Part shown: positions 1-7,466 of the stretch, one piece after another | Numbering within the stretch: the first letter of the stretch is position 1 | Layout of the letters: each line of letters begins with the position of its first letter | NCBI RefSeq assembly: GCF_001651855.1 | Contig: NZ_LNQC01000061.1 | Location: forward strand, 1 to 38,504 | Length of the DNA: 38,504 nt | Source of the DNA: Sinorhizobium americanum | GTDB lineage: Bacteria; Pseudomonadota; Alphaproteobacteria; Rhizobiales; Rhizobiaceae | Reading direction: 5' to 3' | The notes under the pieces: generated by a model | What the model was told of the DNA's origin: nothing | Databases searched by the model: none | What the model saw: only the letters and a program-made list of their open reading frames with translations | Program-made: the position numbers and the translations under genes

Positions 1-486
1 GCCGCCGTCGACCTCGCGGGTGACATTGACCTTGCCATCACCGAGCTCGACCTTGGAGGCGAAGGTGCCCTGGGCCCAGCCCAAGAGCGCCGACAGCATC
101 TGGCCGGTCTGGTTGGAATCGTCGTCGATCGCCTGCTTGCCGACGATGATCAGCCCCGGCTGTTCGGCCTCGGCAACGCCCTTGACGATCTTGGCGACAG
201 TGAGCGGCTCGACCTGGTCCTCGGTCTCGACGAGGATTGCCCGGTCGGCGCCCATGGCAAGCGCTGTCCGCAGCGTCTCCTCGGCCTTGGCCGGACCGAT
301 CGACACGACGACAACTTCACTCGCCTTGCCGGCTTCCTTCAAGCGCAAAGCTTCTTCGACCGAGATCTCGTCGAACGGGTTCATCGACATCTTCACATTG
401 GCAAGCTCGACGCCCGAACCGTCCGCCTTCACACGGATCTTGACGTTAAAGTCGACGACCCGTTTCACCGTTACCAGGATTTTCAT
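1..486 (-). CDS. etfB: Electron transfer flavoprotein subunit beta (3' end cut by window edge)
   Basis: Beta subunit of the soluble electron transfer flavoprotein, which takes electrons from acyl-CoA and other flavin dehydrogenases and passes them to ETF:quinone oxidoreductase. The visible 162 codons begin [20 protein letters not shown] and contain the family-typical [16 protein letters not shown] stretch and the segment [18 protein letters not shown], which belongs to the AMP/FAD-binding side of the beta subunit. The start is well placed: GGAGGGAAAG lies just upstream of the ATG at 486. The full family length is about 250 residues, so roughly a third is missing beyond position 1; etfA is usually the next gene in that direction. 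A palindromic operator candidate lies about 150 bp upstream. Identity is secure; the partial state is only the window edge. Confidence 0.95.
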   Translation of the reverse strand, partial: MKILVTVKRVVDFNVKIRVKADGSGVELANVKMSMNPFDEISVEEALRLKEAGKASEVVVVSIGPAKAEETLRTALAMGADRAILVETEDQVEPLTVAKIVKGVAEAEQPGLIIVGKQAIDDDSNQTGQMLSALLGWAQGTFASKVELGDGKVNVTREVDGG

Positions 487-630
487 GGATTCTTTCCCTC
501 CAGCAGCGTTCGCAGGAAAATGCGCCTTAACAAAGCGGCCTGATTGTCGATTGGCGACATCGATACGCGTTTTTTCTCCAATTACAATCGCCAACCGCGA
601 CGCTAAATCGATATTAGACCAGGAACTTTA

Positions 631-652
631 TTAACGTTTACGTACACGTAAG
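631..652. promoter_or_regulatory. Palindromic operator candidate upstream of etfB
   Basis: The sequence TTACGTACACGTAA (638-651) is a perfect 6-bp inverted repeat, TTACGT/ACGTAA, with a 2-base centre, and is preceded by TTAACGT, which extends the ACGT periodicity. It lies in the 290 bp between etfB and the rhomboid gene, about 150 bp upstream of the etfB start. From memory, MerR-family regulators of branched-chain amino acid and fatty acid breakdown in proteobacteria (LiuR type) use ACGT-rich palindromes of this kind and control etf genes in some species. That assignment is inference; the palindrome itself is seen directly. Confidence 0.45.
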
Positions 653-776
653 ATCAGCCTCTGGCAAGCGGGCAGGAGGGGCGTGTGGCGGAAACGTGGT
701 TCTGACTAGGCGGTGCGGGTAATCCGTTGAAATTGCGGTGCATAATTCGTCAGATCGGGAACTTCCGCTTGGTTCT

Positions 777-1568
777 TCAGGTCGGGCGGCCCCAGGGGGT
801 GGGCGGTTTCTGCTTGCCCGGCAGGGGCGCCTCCGTTCCCTCGGGCGGCCCGGACTCATGTTCGATGGCGCGTGGGCTGACAATCGTGCGGTCGAAGAGC
901 GGCACGCCGCGGCGTCGCAAAACGACCACGAGAACGAGGCCGGCGAGGATACCGCCGATATGGGCGGCCCAGGAGACGCTGCCGCCCGGGTCGACAGCGA
1001 ACATGTAGAACTGTTGCCCGATCCAGAAGGCGAGCGGAATGGCGGCCGGCAGCGGCAGGGGGATGCGGAAAAGCACGAGCACCCACACCCGGACCTTCGG
1101 GTGCAGCAGGAAATAGGCGGCGACCACGCCGGAGACGGCACCGGAGGCGCCGATCAGCGGTGCTTCCGAGGCGGGATCGATGAGCCCGTGCGCCAGCGCA
1201 CCGGCGGCGGCGCACAGCAGATAGAACAGCAGAAAGCGGAGGTGCCCGAGGGCGTCCTCGACATTGTCGCCAAAGACCCAGAGAAATAGCATGTTCATCG
1301 CCAGATGCGTGAAGTCGCCATGCAGGAAGGAATAGGTGACGAAGGTGAATTCGTCCGGGATAAGCGCAAGGGCCGGGTCGAGAATGGCGTAGTCGAATAC
1401 GATCGCCGGGATGTAACCAAAACCGAGCACGGCGGCATTGGCGAATTCCTCGGTAGCGATCGGTCCGGTGAAGAGCCAGACGGCGAAATTGACGGCGATC
1501 AGCGTCACCGTCACATATTGCATGTCGATATGCTTCAGGGCGTTCCTGTCGTGCAGCGGTATGAACAT
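777..1568 (-). CDS. Rhomboid family intramembrane serine protease
   Basis: Predicted 263-residue polytopic membrane protease that would cleave transmembrane substrates within the inner membrane. The rhomboid signature is complete: HGDFTHLAMNMLFLWVFG (83-100) is the conserved HxxxxHxxxN helix region, GASGAVSG (140-147) carries the nucleophile Ser142, and AAHIGG (201-206) carries the catalytic His203. There are about six hydrophobic segments and a soluble Pro/Gly-rich C-terminal tail. I chose the ATG at 1568 because the protein before it (an in-frame extension to 1790) overlaps the cobalamin adenosyltransferase gene and is low-complexity Arg/Pro sequence. It is the last gene of an apparent minus-strand operon, 31 bp after its neighbour. 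Substrate unknown. Confidence 0.9.
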   Translation of the reverse strand: MFIPLHDRNALKHIDMQYVTVTLIAVNFAVWLFTGPIATEEFANAAVLGFGYIPAIVFDYAILDPALALIPDEFTFVTYSFLHGDFTHLAMNMLFLWVFGDNVEDALGHLRFLLFYLLCAAAGALAHGLIDPASEAPLIGASGAVSGVVAAYFLLHPKVRVWVLVLFRIPLPLPAAIPLAFWIGQQFYMFAVDPGGSVSWAAHIGGILAGLVLVVVLRRRGVPLFDRTIVSPRAIEHESGPPEGTEAPLPGKQKPPTPWGRPT

Positions 1569-1599
1569 GCGATCCCCGGAAGCGTGATTTTGCGCGAGC

Positions 1600-2178
1600 C
1601 TATCTGTTCTTGCCCGGAACCCAAAGGACGTCGGCGCGTCCCATGTCGTTCGCCCAACGGGCGGCGACGAACAGGAAGTCGGAGAGCCGGTTGATATAGG
1701 CGATCGCCTCGCGGCTGACGATCTCGCCTTCGGTCTCGGCAAGCGCCACCATCTGCCGTTCGGCGCGGCGGGCGACGGTGCGGGCAACATGCAGCGCTGC
1801 GGAAGCGGCGCTGCCGGCAGGCAGCACGAAGGAGCGCAGCGGCTCGAGATCCGCGTTGAGCCGGTCGATCTCGGCTTCGAGGCGCGCCACCTGGGCGGCG
1901 GCGATCCTCAGCGGCTCATAGTCCTGCTTCTCGCCGGTCTCGGGTGTCGCGAGATCGGCGCCGAGATCGAAAAGATCATTCTGAATCCGCATCAGCATCT
2001 GATCGAGATCGGGCCTGTCGCCGGTATGCTGGCGCGCCAGTCCGACGAAGGCATTTGCCTCGTCGACGCTTCCATAGGCATCGACGCGGAGATCGCTCTT
2101 CGAGCGGCGAGGGCCGGCAACGAGGCCGGTCGTGCCATTGTCGCCGGTCCGGGTGTAGATCTTGTTGAGCTTGACCAT
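1600..2178 (-). CDS. PduO-type cob(I)alamin adenosyltransferase
   Basis: Transfers the adenosyl group of ATP to cob(I)alamin to make coenzyme B12. The 192 residues match the PduO/EutT-type family in length and motifs: the N-terminal ATP-binding signature KIYTRTGDNGTTGL (6-19), the conserved DAYGSVDEANAFVG segment (33-46), the central VLPAGS, and the C-terminal REAIAYINRLSDFLFVAAR (about 155-173). It sits 18 bp downstream of the HIG1 gene and 31 bp upstream of the rhomboid gene, suggesting cotranscription without an obvious functional link. In rhizobia, B12 is needed for methionine synthase, methylmalonyl-CoA mutase and ribonucleotide reductase. Family identity is clear; a gene symbol is not certain. 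Confidence 0.93.
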   Translation of the reverse strand: MVKLNKIYTRTGDNGTTGLVAGPRRSKSDLRVDAYGSVDEANAFVGLARQHTGDRPDLDQMLMRIQNDLFDLGADLATPETGEKQDYEPLRIAAAQVARLEAEIDRLNADLEPLRSFVLPAGSAASAALHVARTVARRAERQMVALAETEGEIVSREAIAYINRLSDFLFVAARWANDMGRADVLWVPGKNR

Positions 2179-2196
2179 CGTGACGTCGCTTGGTCC

Positions 2197-2400
2197 TCAG
2201 CTCGGCCGGCCGCCGCCGGTGACCCACAGCGTCAGCATGATCAGCACGAGTGCCAGCGCCTGCAGCGCGATGCGCGTCTGCATCAGCTTGTTGGACGTAT
2301 TGCCGCTGCCCTTTCGCGCCATGTTCAACAGGCCGCGAATGAGCACGATCGCAACCAGGCCCATGACGAACAACGTCACAGCGGTCAGGAAACTGGGCAT
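2197..2400 (-). CDS. HIG1 domain (twin transmembrane) protein
   Basis: Small 67-residue membrane protein with two hydrophobic helices (about 2-24 and 44-61) joined by a basic loop, RGLLNMARKGSGNTSNKL. The sequence QTRIALQ (41-47) at the start of helix two matches the Q-R-x-x-x-Q signature of the HIG1 family, whose mitochondrial members (Rcf1, HIGD) assist cytochrome c oxidase. Alphaproteobacterial members are usually called twin transmembrane proteins. It lies between the SDR gene (21 bp) and the adenosyltransferase gene (18 bp). A role at the respiratory oxidase is inference from the family; nothing local confirms it. Confidence 0.8.
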   Translation of the reverse strand: MPSFLTAVTLFVMGLVAIVLIRGLLNMARKGSGNTSNKLMQTRIALQALALVLIMLTLWVTGGGRPS

Positions 2401-2421
2401 GTCGTCGCTCCTTCTATTCGA

Positions 2422-3255
2422 TCAGCCGAGTCGGCCCATGATACGATAGAACAGCGCCGCCGGCAGGAGTTTCTTGAGCAGCACACCCTGTTTGGCGGGC
2501 CTGGTCACTACATAATGCGGCCTCGGCCGGCGCGCCGTCAAAGCATGTTTCAAAACGTGATAAACGGCCTCCGGGCCGAGCTTGCCGCGGGCCGGCTTGC
2601 TTTCGCCGCGCAGGCGTTTGAGCTGCTTCTCGTACTCCGCCCGGTGGACGGAATTCTTGAGATCGATGAAGCGCTCGACATAGGTGATGGCATTGGCGGT
2701 GAACTTCGACATAATCGGTCCCGGCTCGATCAGGCTGACCTCGATGCCGCTGCCGGCAAGCTCCATCCGCAATGTCAGCGACAGGGCCTCGAGAGCGGAT
2801 TTCGAAGCATTGTAGGCGCCGCGCCAGCGATAGGGGACGAGACCGAGGATCGACGAGCATTGCACGATGCGGCCGCCGCCCCGAGCGCGCATCGCCGGAA
2901 TGACGCGGCGCGTCAGATCGTGCCAGCCGATCACGTTGGTTTCGAGCTGCAGCCGCAACGCTTCCGTCGGCAGGTCCTCGACCGCGCCCGCCTGGCCGTA
3001 GGCGCCGTTGTTGAAGAGCGCGTCGATCCGCCCGCCGCTCAGCGCCATCACGGCTTCCACCAGCGCGGCGATCGTCTCCGGCCTGGTATAATCCATGAGG
3101 AAGGTTTCGATGCCTTCCTGTTCAAGCTCCTCCTGATCCTCCGGCCGCCGGACAGTCGCGAAGACCCGCCAGCCGTCGCTCTTCAGAGCGCGCGCGCAAT
3201 AGGCGCCGATGCCGGATGAGCAGCCTGTGACGATGATGGTTGGGCGTTCAGACAT
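2422..3255 (-). CDS. SDR family oxidoreductase
   Basis: Classical short-chain dehydrogenase/reductase of 277 residues. Seen: the nucleotide-binding motif TGCSSGIG (10-17), the NNGAYG variant of the NNAG motif (82-87), the catalytic serine at 135 and the YNASK active site with Tyr148 and Lys152, followed by the conserved EPGPI turn. The TVRR after strand two suggests NADP(H) preference. The ATG at 3255 is preferred over 3300 because the protein then begins just before the first beta strand. The C-terminal 60 residues are basic and resemble SDRs acting on lipidic or steroid-like substrates, but the substrate cannot be read. It is the first gene of the minus-strand operon. Confidence 0.88.
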   Translation of the reverse strand: MSERPTIIVTGCSSGIGAYCARALKSDGWRVFATVRRPEDQEELEQEGIETFLMDYTRPETIAALVEAVMALSGGRIDALFNNGAYGQAGAVEDLPTEALRLQLETNVIGWHDLTRRVIPAMRARGGGRIVQCSSILGLVPYRWRGAYNASKSALEALSLTLRMELAGSGIEVSLIEPGPIMSKFTANAITYVERFIDLKNSVHRAEYEKQLKRLRGESKPARGKLGPEAVYHVLKHALTARRPRPHYVVTRPAKQGVLLKKLLPAALFYRIMGRLG

Positions 3256-3391
3256 CCGGTCGATTCCTGTAGAAATACCTGCCCGGTTTCCCATATTCAC
3301 GACTGGGAGACAATTGAATTGCGCGCATTGTCATTGGTCGTGGCGGCGTGCAGCCTGTCACGCGGAAGGCGCGGGCACCACAGGAGACGGA

Positions 3392-4279
3392 ATGCCGGCA
3401 TCGCTTCGCATCATCTGGAAGGTTGTGTTCGACGCGCTCTGGCATTTCAGCGATGACGACGGCTGGGCGATGGCGAGCCATGTGGCCCTATCGTCGCTGA
3501 TGGCGGTTTTCCCTTTCCTGATCTTTGGTACCGCACTCGGCAGCTTCCTCGGCGCCGACCAATTCGCGGTGACGGCCGTCCACCTGATCTTCGATGCCTG
3601 GCCGGAATCGATCGCCAAGCCCGTCGCCGACGAGATCATCGAGGTGCTGACGATTCAACGCGGCGGCGTCTTGACGCTTTCCGTCGTCGCGGCCGCCTAT
3701 TTCGCATCGAACGGCGTCGAAGCGCTACGGATTGCGCTGAACAGGGCCTATCGCGTGGCGGAAAGCCGCCCCTGGTACATAACCCGGCTCGCAAGCCTCG
3801 GCTTCGTGCTTGCCGGCGTCCTCATCCTCGCCGTCATCAGCATTCTGCTGGTCGCCGTTCCGCTCGCCGTCCGCAATGCCGACCAATGGCTACCCTGGCT
3901 CGACGCCGTGCTGGCGACGGTCGACAATTGGGGCTTGGCGCTTGCACTCGCGATGCTGACCATGGGGCTGTTGGTTTCGCATCTGTGGCTGCCGGACGGG
4001 CACCGCAAGGTCGTCGACGTGCTGCCCGGCATCCTGCTCACGCTGCTTTTGTGGTCGATCGGCGCCTATGCCTTCGCCTCCTATCTGGCGGCCTTCTCCA
4101 ACTATGTGGCAACCTATGCCGGCCTCGCCTCGATCGTGATCGTGCTGGTCTTTCTCTATATGGTCGGGGCAATCTTCATCGTCGGTGCCGAGATCAATGC
4201 TGCCATCCTGAAGTTCAAGGTCAAGCGCATGGTGGCACGCAGCTTCCAGGGGCGCGGCGAGGGACCGCCTTCTCTCTAG
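3392..4279 (+). CDS. YihY/virulence factor BrkB family membrane protein
   Basis: Integral membrane protein of 295 residues with about six transmembrane helices. The N-terminal ALWHFSDDDGWAMASHVALS followed by LMAVFPFLIF matches the conserved entry of the BrkB/YihY family, formerly called RNase BN, where the A-x-H/Y-x-A-L-S element starts the first helix. The C-terminal FLYMVGAIFIVGAEINAAI is the last conserved helix and is followed by a basic cytoplasmic tail. CAGGAGACGG precedes the ATG. It is divergent from the SDR gene (136 bp apart) and convergent with gluQRS (6 bp). Function is not established for the family; a transport role is a guess. Confidence 0.88.
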   Translation: MPASLRIIWKVVFDALWHFSDDDGWAMASHVALSSLMAVFPFLIFGTALGSFLGADQFAVTAVHLIFDAWPESIAKPVADEIIEVLTIQRGGVLTLSVVAAAYFASNGVEALRIALNRAYRVAESRPWYITRLASLGFVLAGVLILAVISILLVAVPLAVRNADQWLPWLDAVLATVDNWGLALALAMLTMGLLVSHLWLPDGHRKVVDVLPGILLTLLLWSIGAYAFASYLAAFSNYVATYAGLASIVIVLVFLYMVGAIFIVGAEINAAILKFKVKRMVARSFQGRGEGPPSL

Positions 4280-4285
4280 AAAGCT

Positions 4286-5182
4286 CTATGCCGCCTCCAC
4301 GATCATGGCGCGCAGTTCCGCCGGAGAGCGCCCGGCGACCCGGAAGGCGGCAATGCCGGTGTCGCCGTTGCTCTTCGAGAGTTTCCTGCCGTCCGGCCCG
4401 AGGATGAGACGGTGATGATGGTAGACCGGTTCCGGCAGGTCGAGAAGCCGCTGGAGCAGGCGGTGGATGGAGGTCGCGTGGTAGAGGTCGCGGCCGCGCA
4501 CGACATGGGTGATGCCCTGTAGTGCATCGTCGACGACCACCGAAAGATGGTAGCTCGAGGGCGCGTCCGAGCGCGACAGGACGACGTCGCCCCAGGCACG
4601 CGGATCCGCCGCGATCGGGCCGGTCTCGCCGGCAGGGCCGGCCCCGGTCTCACGCCACAGAAGCGGTTCGGCAAGGCGGCCGACCGCCTTCGCCACGTCG
4701 AGCCGCCAGGCGTGGGGACAACCGCCCGCAACGAGGTCCGCCTGCTCGCTTGCCGTCAGCTCACGCTCGCGCCCCGGATAGAGCGGCGTTCCGTCCGGAT
4801 CGCGGGGCCATGCCTGTCCGCTCGCCTCGTGCGCCGCCACCGCCGTCTTGATCTCGCCGCGGGTCATCACGGAAGGATAGACAAGCCCCATGGTTCTCAA
4901 GCGTTCGAGCGCTGCCGCATAGAGATCGAGGTGATCGGATTGGCGCCGCACCGGTTGTTCCCAGATGAGACCCAGCCAGGCCAGATCCTCGAAGATCGCC
5001 GCCTCGAACTCCGGGCGGCAGCGCGTCCGGTCGATATCCTCGATCCTCAGCAGGAAACGTCCGCCCATCGCGCCCGCCATGTCGTGGTTGATGATGGCCG
5101 ACAGGGCGTGGCCGAGATGCAGCAAGCCGTTCGGGCTTGGCGCGAAGCGGAAAACCGGTTGTGCTGGCGGCGGAACGGGCAT
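4286..5182 (-). CDS. gluQRS: Glutamyl-Q tRNA(Asp) synthetase
   Basis: Activates glutamate and attaches it to the queuosine base at the wobble position of tRNA(Asp). The 298-residue protein is a truncated class I glutamyl-tRNA synthetase without the anticodon-binding domain. Seen: FRFAPSPNGLLHLGHALSA, which contains the HIGH-type motif HLGHA, then LRIEDIDRTR, and the KLSKS signature near the C-terminus (GPDGRKLSKSNGD). These are arranged as in YadB/GluQRS and the length fits. The start at 5182 follows a strong AAAGGAG six bases upstream; an in-frame ATG at 5218 would place that ribosome site inside the gene, so it was rejected. Divergent from the glycosylase gene with a 55 bp spacer. Confidence 0.95.
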   Translation of the reverse strand: MPVPPPAQPVFRFAPSPNGLLHLGHALSAIINHDMAGAMGGRFLLRIEDIDRTRCRPEFEAAIFEDLAWLGLIWEQPVRRQSDHLDLYAAALERLRTMGLVYPSVMTRGEIKTAVAAHEASGQAWPRDPDGTPLYPGRERELTASEQADLVAGGCPHAWRLDVAKAVGRLAEPLLWRETGAGPAGETGPIAADPRAWGDVVLSRSDAPSSYHLSVVVDDALQGITHVVRGRDLYHATSIHRLLQRLLDLPEPVYHHHRLILGPDGRKLSKSNGDTGIAAFRVAGRSPAELRAMIVEAA

Positions 5183-5237
5183 TGTGCTCCTTTGCCATGG
5201 AAGCTGTATAAAGGTCATCCGCTATTTTGGAGGGTGC

Positions 5238-5885
5238 ATGCGGATCATTCGCACAAGCGACGATATCGAGGCCGGCCTCGCGGGTCTCGTAATGCTCGAC
5301 GCTCGCCTGGAGCACGTCCTCGACAAGGCCGGCCCGGTGCCGCTCAGGCGGACCGATCCGGGCTATCGCGGCCTTGCCAATATCATCGTTTCGCAAATGG
5401 TCTCCAAGGCGAGTGCGGCGGCGATCTGGAACCGCATGGAGGCGTCGCTCGGCGAGATCAGCGCCGACGCCGTGCTTTCGCTTGATGACGATGCCTGCCG
5501 GCAGTTTGGTCTTTCCCGCGCCAAGGCCGACACGCTGCGGCGGGTGGCGGCCGCGGCGGTTTCGGGCGAGATCGACCTTGATGGCATCTGCGATAGCGAG
5601 GCGGCCGCGGCGATCCATGAACTGACGGCGATCAAGGGCGTGGGGCGCTGGACGGCGGAAGTCTATCTGCTCTTCTGCGCCGGCCATCCGGACGTCTTTC
5701 CCTCCGGCGACGTGGCGCTGCAGAACGCCGTCGGTCACGCGCTCGGCTTCGAACTGCGCCCGACGGCAAGCGAGATCGATTCGCTCGCCGCTTCCTGGTC
5801 CCCCTGGCGGAGCGTCGCGGCCCGACTTTTCTGGGCCTATTATGCGCGTGAGATGCGGCGTGATGCGCTGCCCGTGACGCCTTGA
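5238..5885 (+). CDS. DNA-3-methyladenine glycosylase II family protein (HhH-GPD)
   Basis: Base-excision repair glycosylase of 215 residues that would remove alkylated purines. The helix-hairpin-helix element ELTAIKGVGRWTAEVYL (128-144) and the downstream FPSGDVALQ, in which Asp158 is the catalytic aspartate, define the HhH-GPD superfamily. The IIVSQMVSKASA segment (49-60) is the usual first conserved helix pair. The protein lacks the N-terminal domain of E. coli AlkA and is closer to the short MAG type. GGAGG sits six bases before the ATG at 5238. There is no iron-sulfur cluster cysteine set, which argues against EndoIII/MutY. Confidence 0.9.
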   Translation: MRIIRTSDDIEAGLAGLVMLDARLEHVLDKAGPVPLRRTDPGYRGLANIIVSQMVSKASAAAIWNRMEASLGEISADAVLSLDDDACRQFGLSRAKADTLRRVAAAAVSGEIDLDGICDSEAAAAIHELTAIKGVGRWTAEVYLLFCAGHPDVFPSGDVALQNAVGHALGFELRPTASEIDSLAASWSPWRSVAARLFWAYYAREMRRDALPVTP

Positions 5886-5991
5886 AGAGAAAAGCGAATC
5901 CTTTATTTGGTTTTTCTTTCCGGCTTCACAATCCTGTCGCAACAGGCCTAATATAGAAGATGCAGATGCCGAATCGCTCAGGAGAATACGC

Positions 5992-6549
5992 TTGACGATT
6001 GCAGTCTCACCTCAGGCCCTGCCGGCGCTTGTGCTGAACGCCGACTACCGGCCGCTGAGTTATTACCCCTTGTCGCTCTGGTCCTGGCAGGACGCGATCA
6101 AGGCGGTCTTTCTCGACCGTGTGATAATCCTCGCCGAATACGAACACTCCGTCTCCTCGCCGAGCTTTTCGATGCGGCTGCCGAGTGTCGTCTGCCTGAA
6201 AAGCTACGTCCAGCCGTCGCGCTTTCCGGCCTTCACCCGGTTCAATGTCTTCCTGCGCGACAAGTTCGAGTGCCAGTATTGCGGATCCCCGGACGATCTG
6301 ACCTTCGACCACGTGATCCCGCGCGCGCATGGCGGCCAGACGACATGGGAAAACGTCGTCGCGGCCTGTTCGCCCTGCAACCTGCGCAAGGGCAGCAAGC
6401 TGCCAAAACAGGCCCACATGTTCCCGCATCAAAGGCCGTATCAGCCGACCGTGCAGGACCTGCACAACAATGGACGGCTCTTCCCGCCCAACCATCTGCA
6501 CGAAAGCTGGATGGACTATCTCTACTGGGATGTCGAACTGCAGCCGTAA
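5992..6549 (+). CDS. HNH endonuclease family protein
   Basis: 185-residue protein with a complete C-terminal HNH zinc-finger nuclease domain: CQYC (94-97), the catalytic DHVIPRAHGG (106-115), Asn121 in the metal-binding helix (WENVV) and the second zinc pair CSPC (126-129). The N-terminal 85 residues (LVLNADYRPLSYYPLSLWSW) match the stand-alone HNH proteins common in alphaproteobacteria and cyanobacteria. The start is a TTG at 5992 with AGGAG eight bases before it; there is no good ATG. No methylase or phage gene lies next to it, so a restriction role has no support. The biological target is unknown. Confidence 0.87.
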   Translation: MTIAVSPQALPALVLNADYRPLSYYPLSLWSWQDAIKAVFLDRVIILAEYEHSVSSPSFSMRLPSVVCLKSYVQPSRFPAFTRFNVFLRDKFECQYCGSPDDLTFDHVIPRAHGGQTTWENVVAACSPCNLRKGSKLPKQAHMFPHQRPYQPTVQDLHNNGRLFPPNHLHESWMDYLYWDVELQP

Positions 6550-6626
6550 GGCGGTGCCTATTTCACGTATCTCTCGCCGGTCCACAGGGCGGCGAGGGAG
6601 TCGTATTGGCGTGAAGGGTTGCGTCC

Positions 6627-7136
6627 TTACGCCTTGGCAGCGCCGCGTAACGCGATCGCTGCGAGGACCAGGCTGGCGATGACGTTCCAGCCGGCGAACG
6701 ACAGACCAAGGACGCGGAGTGCCGCATCGGTGCAGGACGGGGCGTGCTTGGCGTCAAGGTCGCCGAGCAGGTCGCCGACATTCGAGGAAATGCCTTGGGC
6801 GGTCGTGGCGCAGGTCGACGGCCCTTCCCAGAAATGCCATTCGGCACCGGCGTGATAAACGCCGATCCCGGCGCCGACGAGCATCAGGACGCCCACAATG
6901 CCGAGCAGCGCGCGCGTCGTCCAGGCCGGCAGCTTCAGGATGCTGGCGAGAATGGCTAGCAGTCCAAGCGGAATGCCGTAGTAATAGGGATCGCGCTGCA
7001 TGAGGCAGAGGGCGCAGGGGATATAGCCGCCGATATGCTCGAAACCGAGCGCGCCGCCGACGGTCGCCGCCATGCCAAGCGTGACGACAAGGGCGAGAAG
7101 CAGTTGCTGGCGCTGAGCGGCGGAAGCCTCGATCAT
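6627..7136 (-). CDS. dsbB: Disulfide bond formation protein B
   Basis: Inner-membrane quinone reductase that reoxidises periplasmic DsbA. The 169-residue protein has four hydrophobic helices and the two redox pairs expected: CALC (Cys41 and Cys44) at the first periplasmic end, and Cys109/Cys135 in the second periplasmic loop (GPSTCATTAQG and APSCTD). IPCALCLMQRDPYY is the family signature. No dsbA is in the window. It lies convergent with the HNH gene (77 bp), and its upstream region is shared with the tRNA-Leu promoter. Confidence 0.93.
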   Translation of the reverse strand: MIEASAAQRQQLLLALVVTLGMAATVGGALGFEHIGGYIPCALCLMQRDPYYYGIPLGLLAILASILKLPAWTTRALLGIVGVLMLVGAGIGVYHAGAEWHFWEGPSTCATTAQGISSNVGDLLGDLDAKHAPSCTDAALRVLGLSFAGWNVIASLVLAAIALRGAAKA

Positions 7137-7244
7137 GAATACCTCGCAAGGTGGGCGTAAACGGCGCCCGTCTTCTTATGTAGGTTCGGTTCCGCTGTAA
7201 ATCGCCGTCACCGGCCCCCGGGCCGCACGCTTTTGTGATTGCCG

Positions 7245-7259
7245 TTGCGAAAATCGCAA
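7245..7259. promoter_or_regulatory. Inverted repeat TTGCGA-AAA-TCGCAA
   Basis: A perfect 6-bp inverted repeat with a 3-base spacer in the 188 bp between the dsbB start and tRNA-Leu, about 110 bp upstream of dsbB and just before the tRNA promoter. It could be a regulator binding site for either unit. No transcription factor is assigned. Confidence 0.35.
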
Positions 7260-7267
7260 TTTCTCGA

Positions 7268-7296
7268 TTGACCGGCGCGAAAACGATCGTGTAAAT
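7268..7296 (+). promoter_or_regulatory. Sigma-70 type promoter for tRNA-Leu
   Basis: TTGACC at 7268-7273 and TGTAAA at 7290-7295 form a -35/-10 pair with a 16 bp spacer (17 if GTAAAT is taken), placing transcription start about 20 bp before the mature tRNA. Position and the near-consensus -35 support it; this is a prediction. Confidence 0.55.
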
Positions 7297-7324
7297 CCCA
7301 AACCGCTGATATCGCTCAGCCTTG

Positions 7325-7410
7325 GCCCCATTGGCGGAATTGGTAGACGCGCTCGACTCAAAATCGAGTTCCCAAAAGGAGTGCTGGTTCGACCCCGGCA
7401 TGGGGCACCA
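7325..7410 (+). tRNA. tRNA-Leu (anticodon CAA)
   Basis: 86-nt tRNA including an encoded CCA end. The acceptor stem GCCCCAT pairs with ATGGGGC. The D arm contains GGCGGAATTGGTAGACGC, typical of leucine tRNAs. The anticodon loop is CTCAAAA, giving anticodon CAA for the UUG codon, on a stem CTCGA/TCGAG. A long class II variable arm follows (about 7370-7385), and the T arm contains GGTTCGACCCC. The class II shape, D-loop and anticodon agree on leucine. Confidence 0.97.
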
Positions 7411-7466
7411 CTCGACCTCCTCGTTCGACAGCGAAAAAGAAATCCCGGCGGACTTCCGACCCGGGG

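Noticed and set aside
1789..3219. 476-codon plus-strand frame across the adenosyltransferase, HIG1 and SDR genes
   Set aside because: Spans three real genes on the other strand and their spacers; sequence is low-complexity His/Arg/Ala.
5992..6549. HNH nuclease considered as part of a restriction or phage module
   Set aside because: No methyltransferase, specificity subunit, terminase or integrase nearby; both neighbours are housekeeping genes.
7325..7410. tRNA-Leu considered as an integration site
   Set aside because: No integrase gene and no direct repeat of the tRNA 3' end found in the window.
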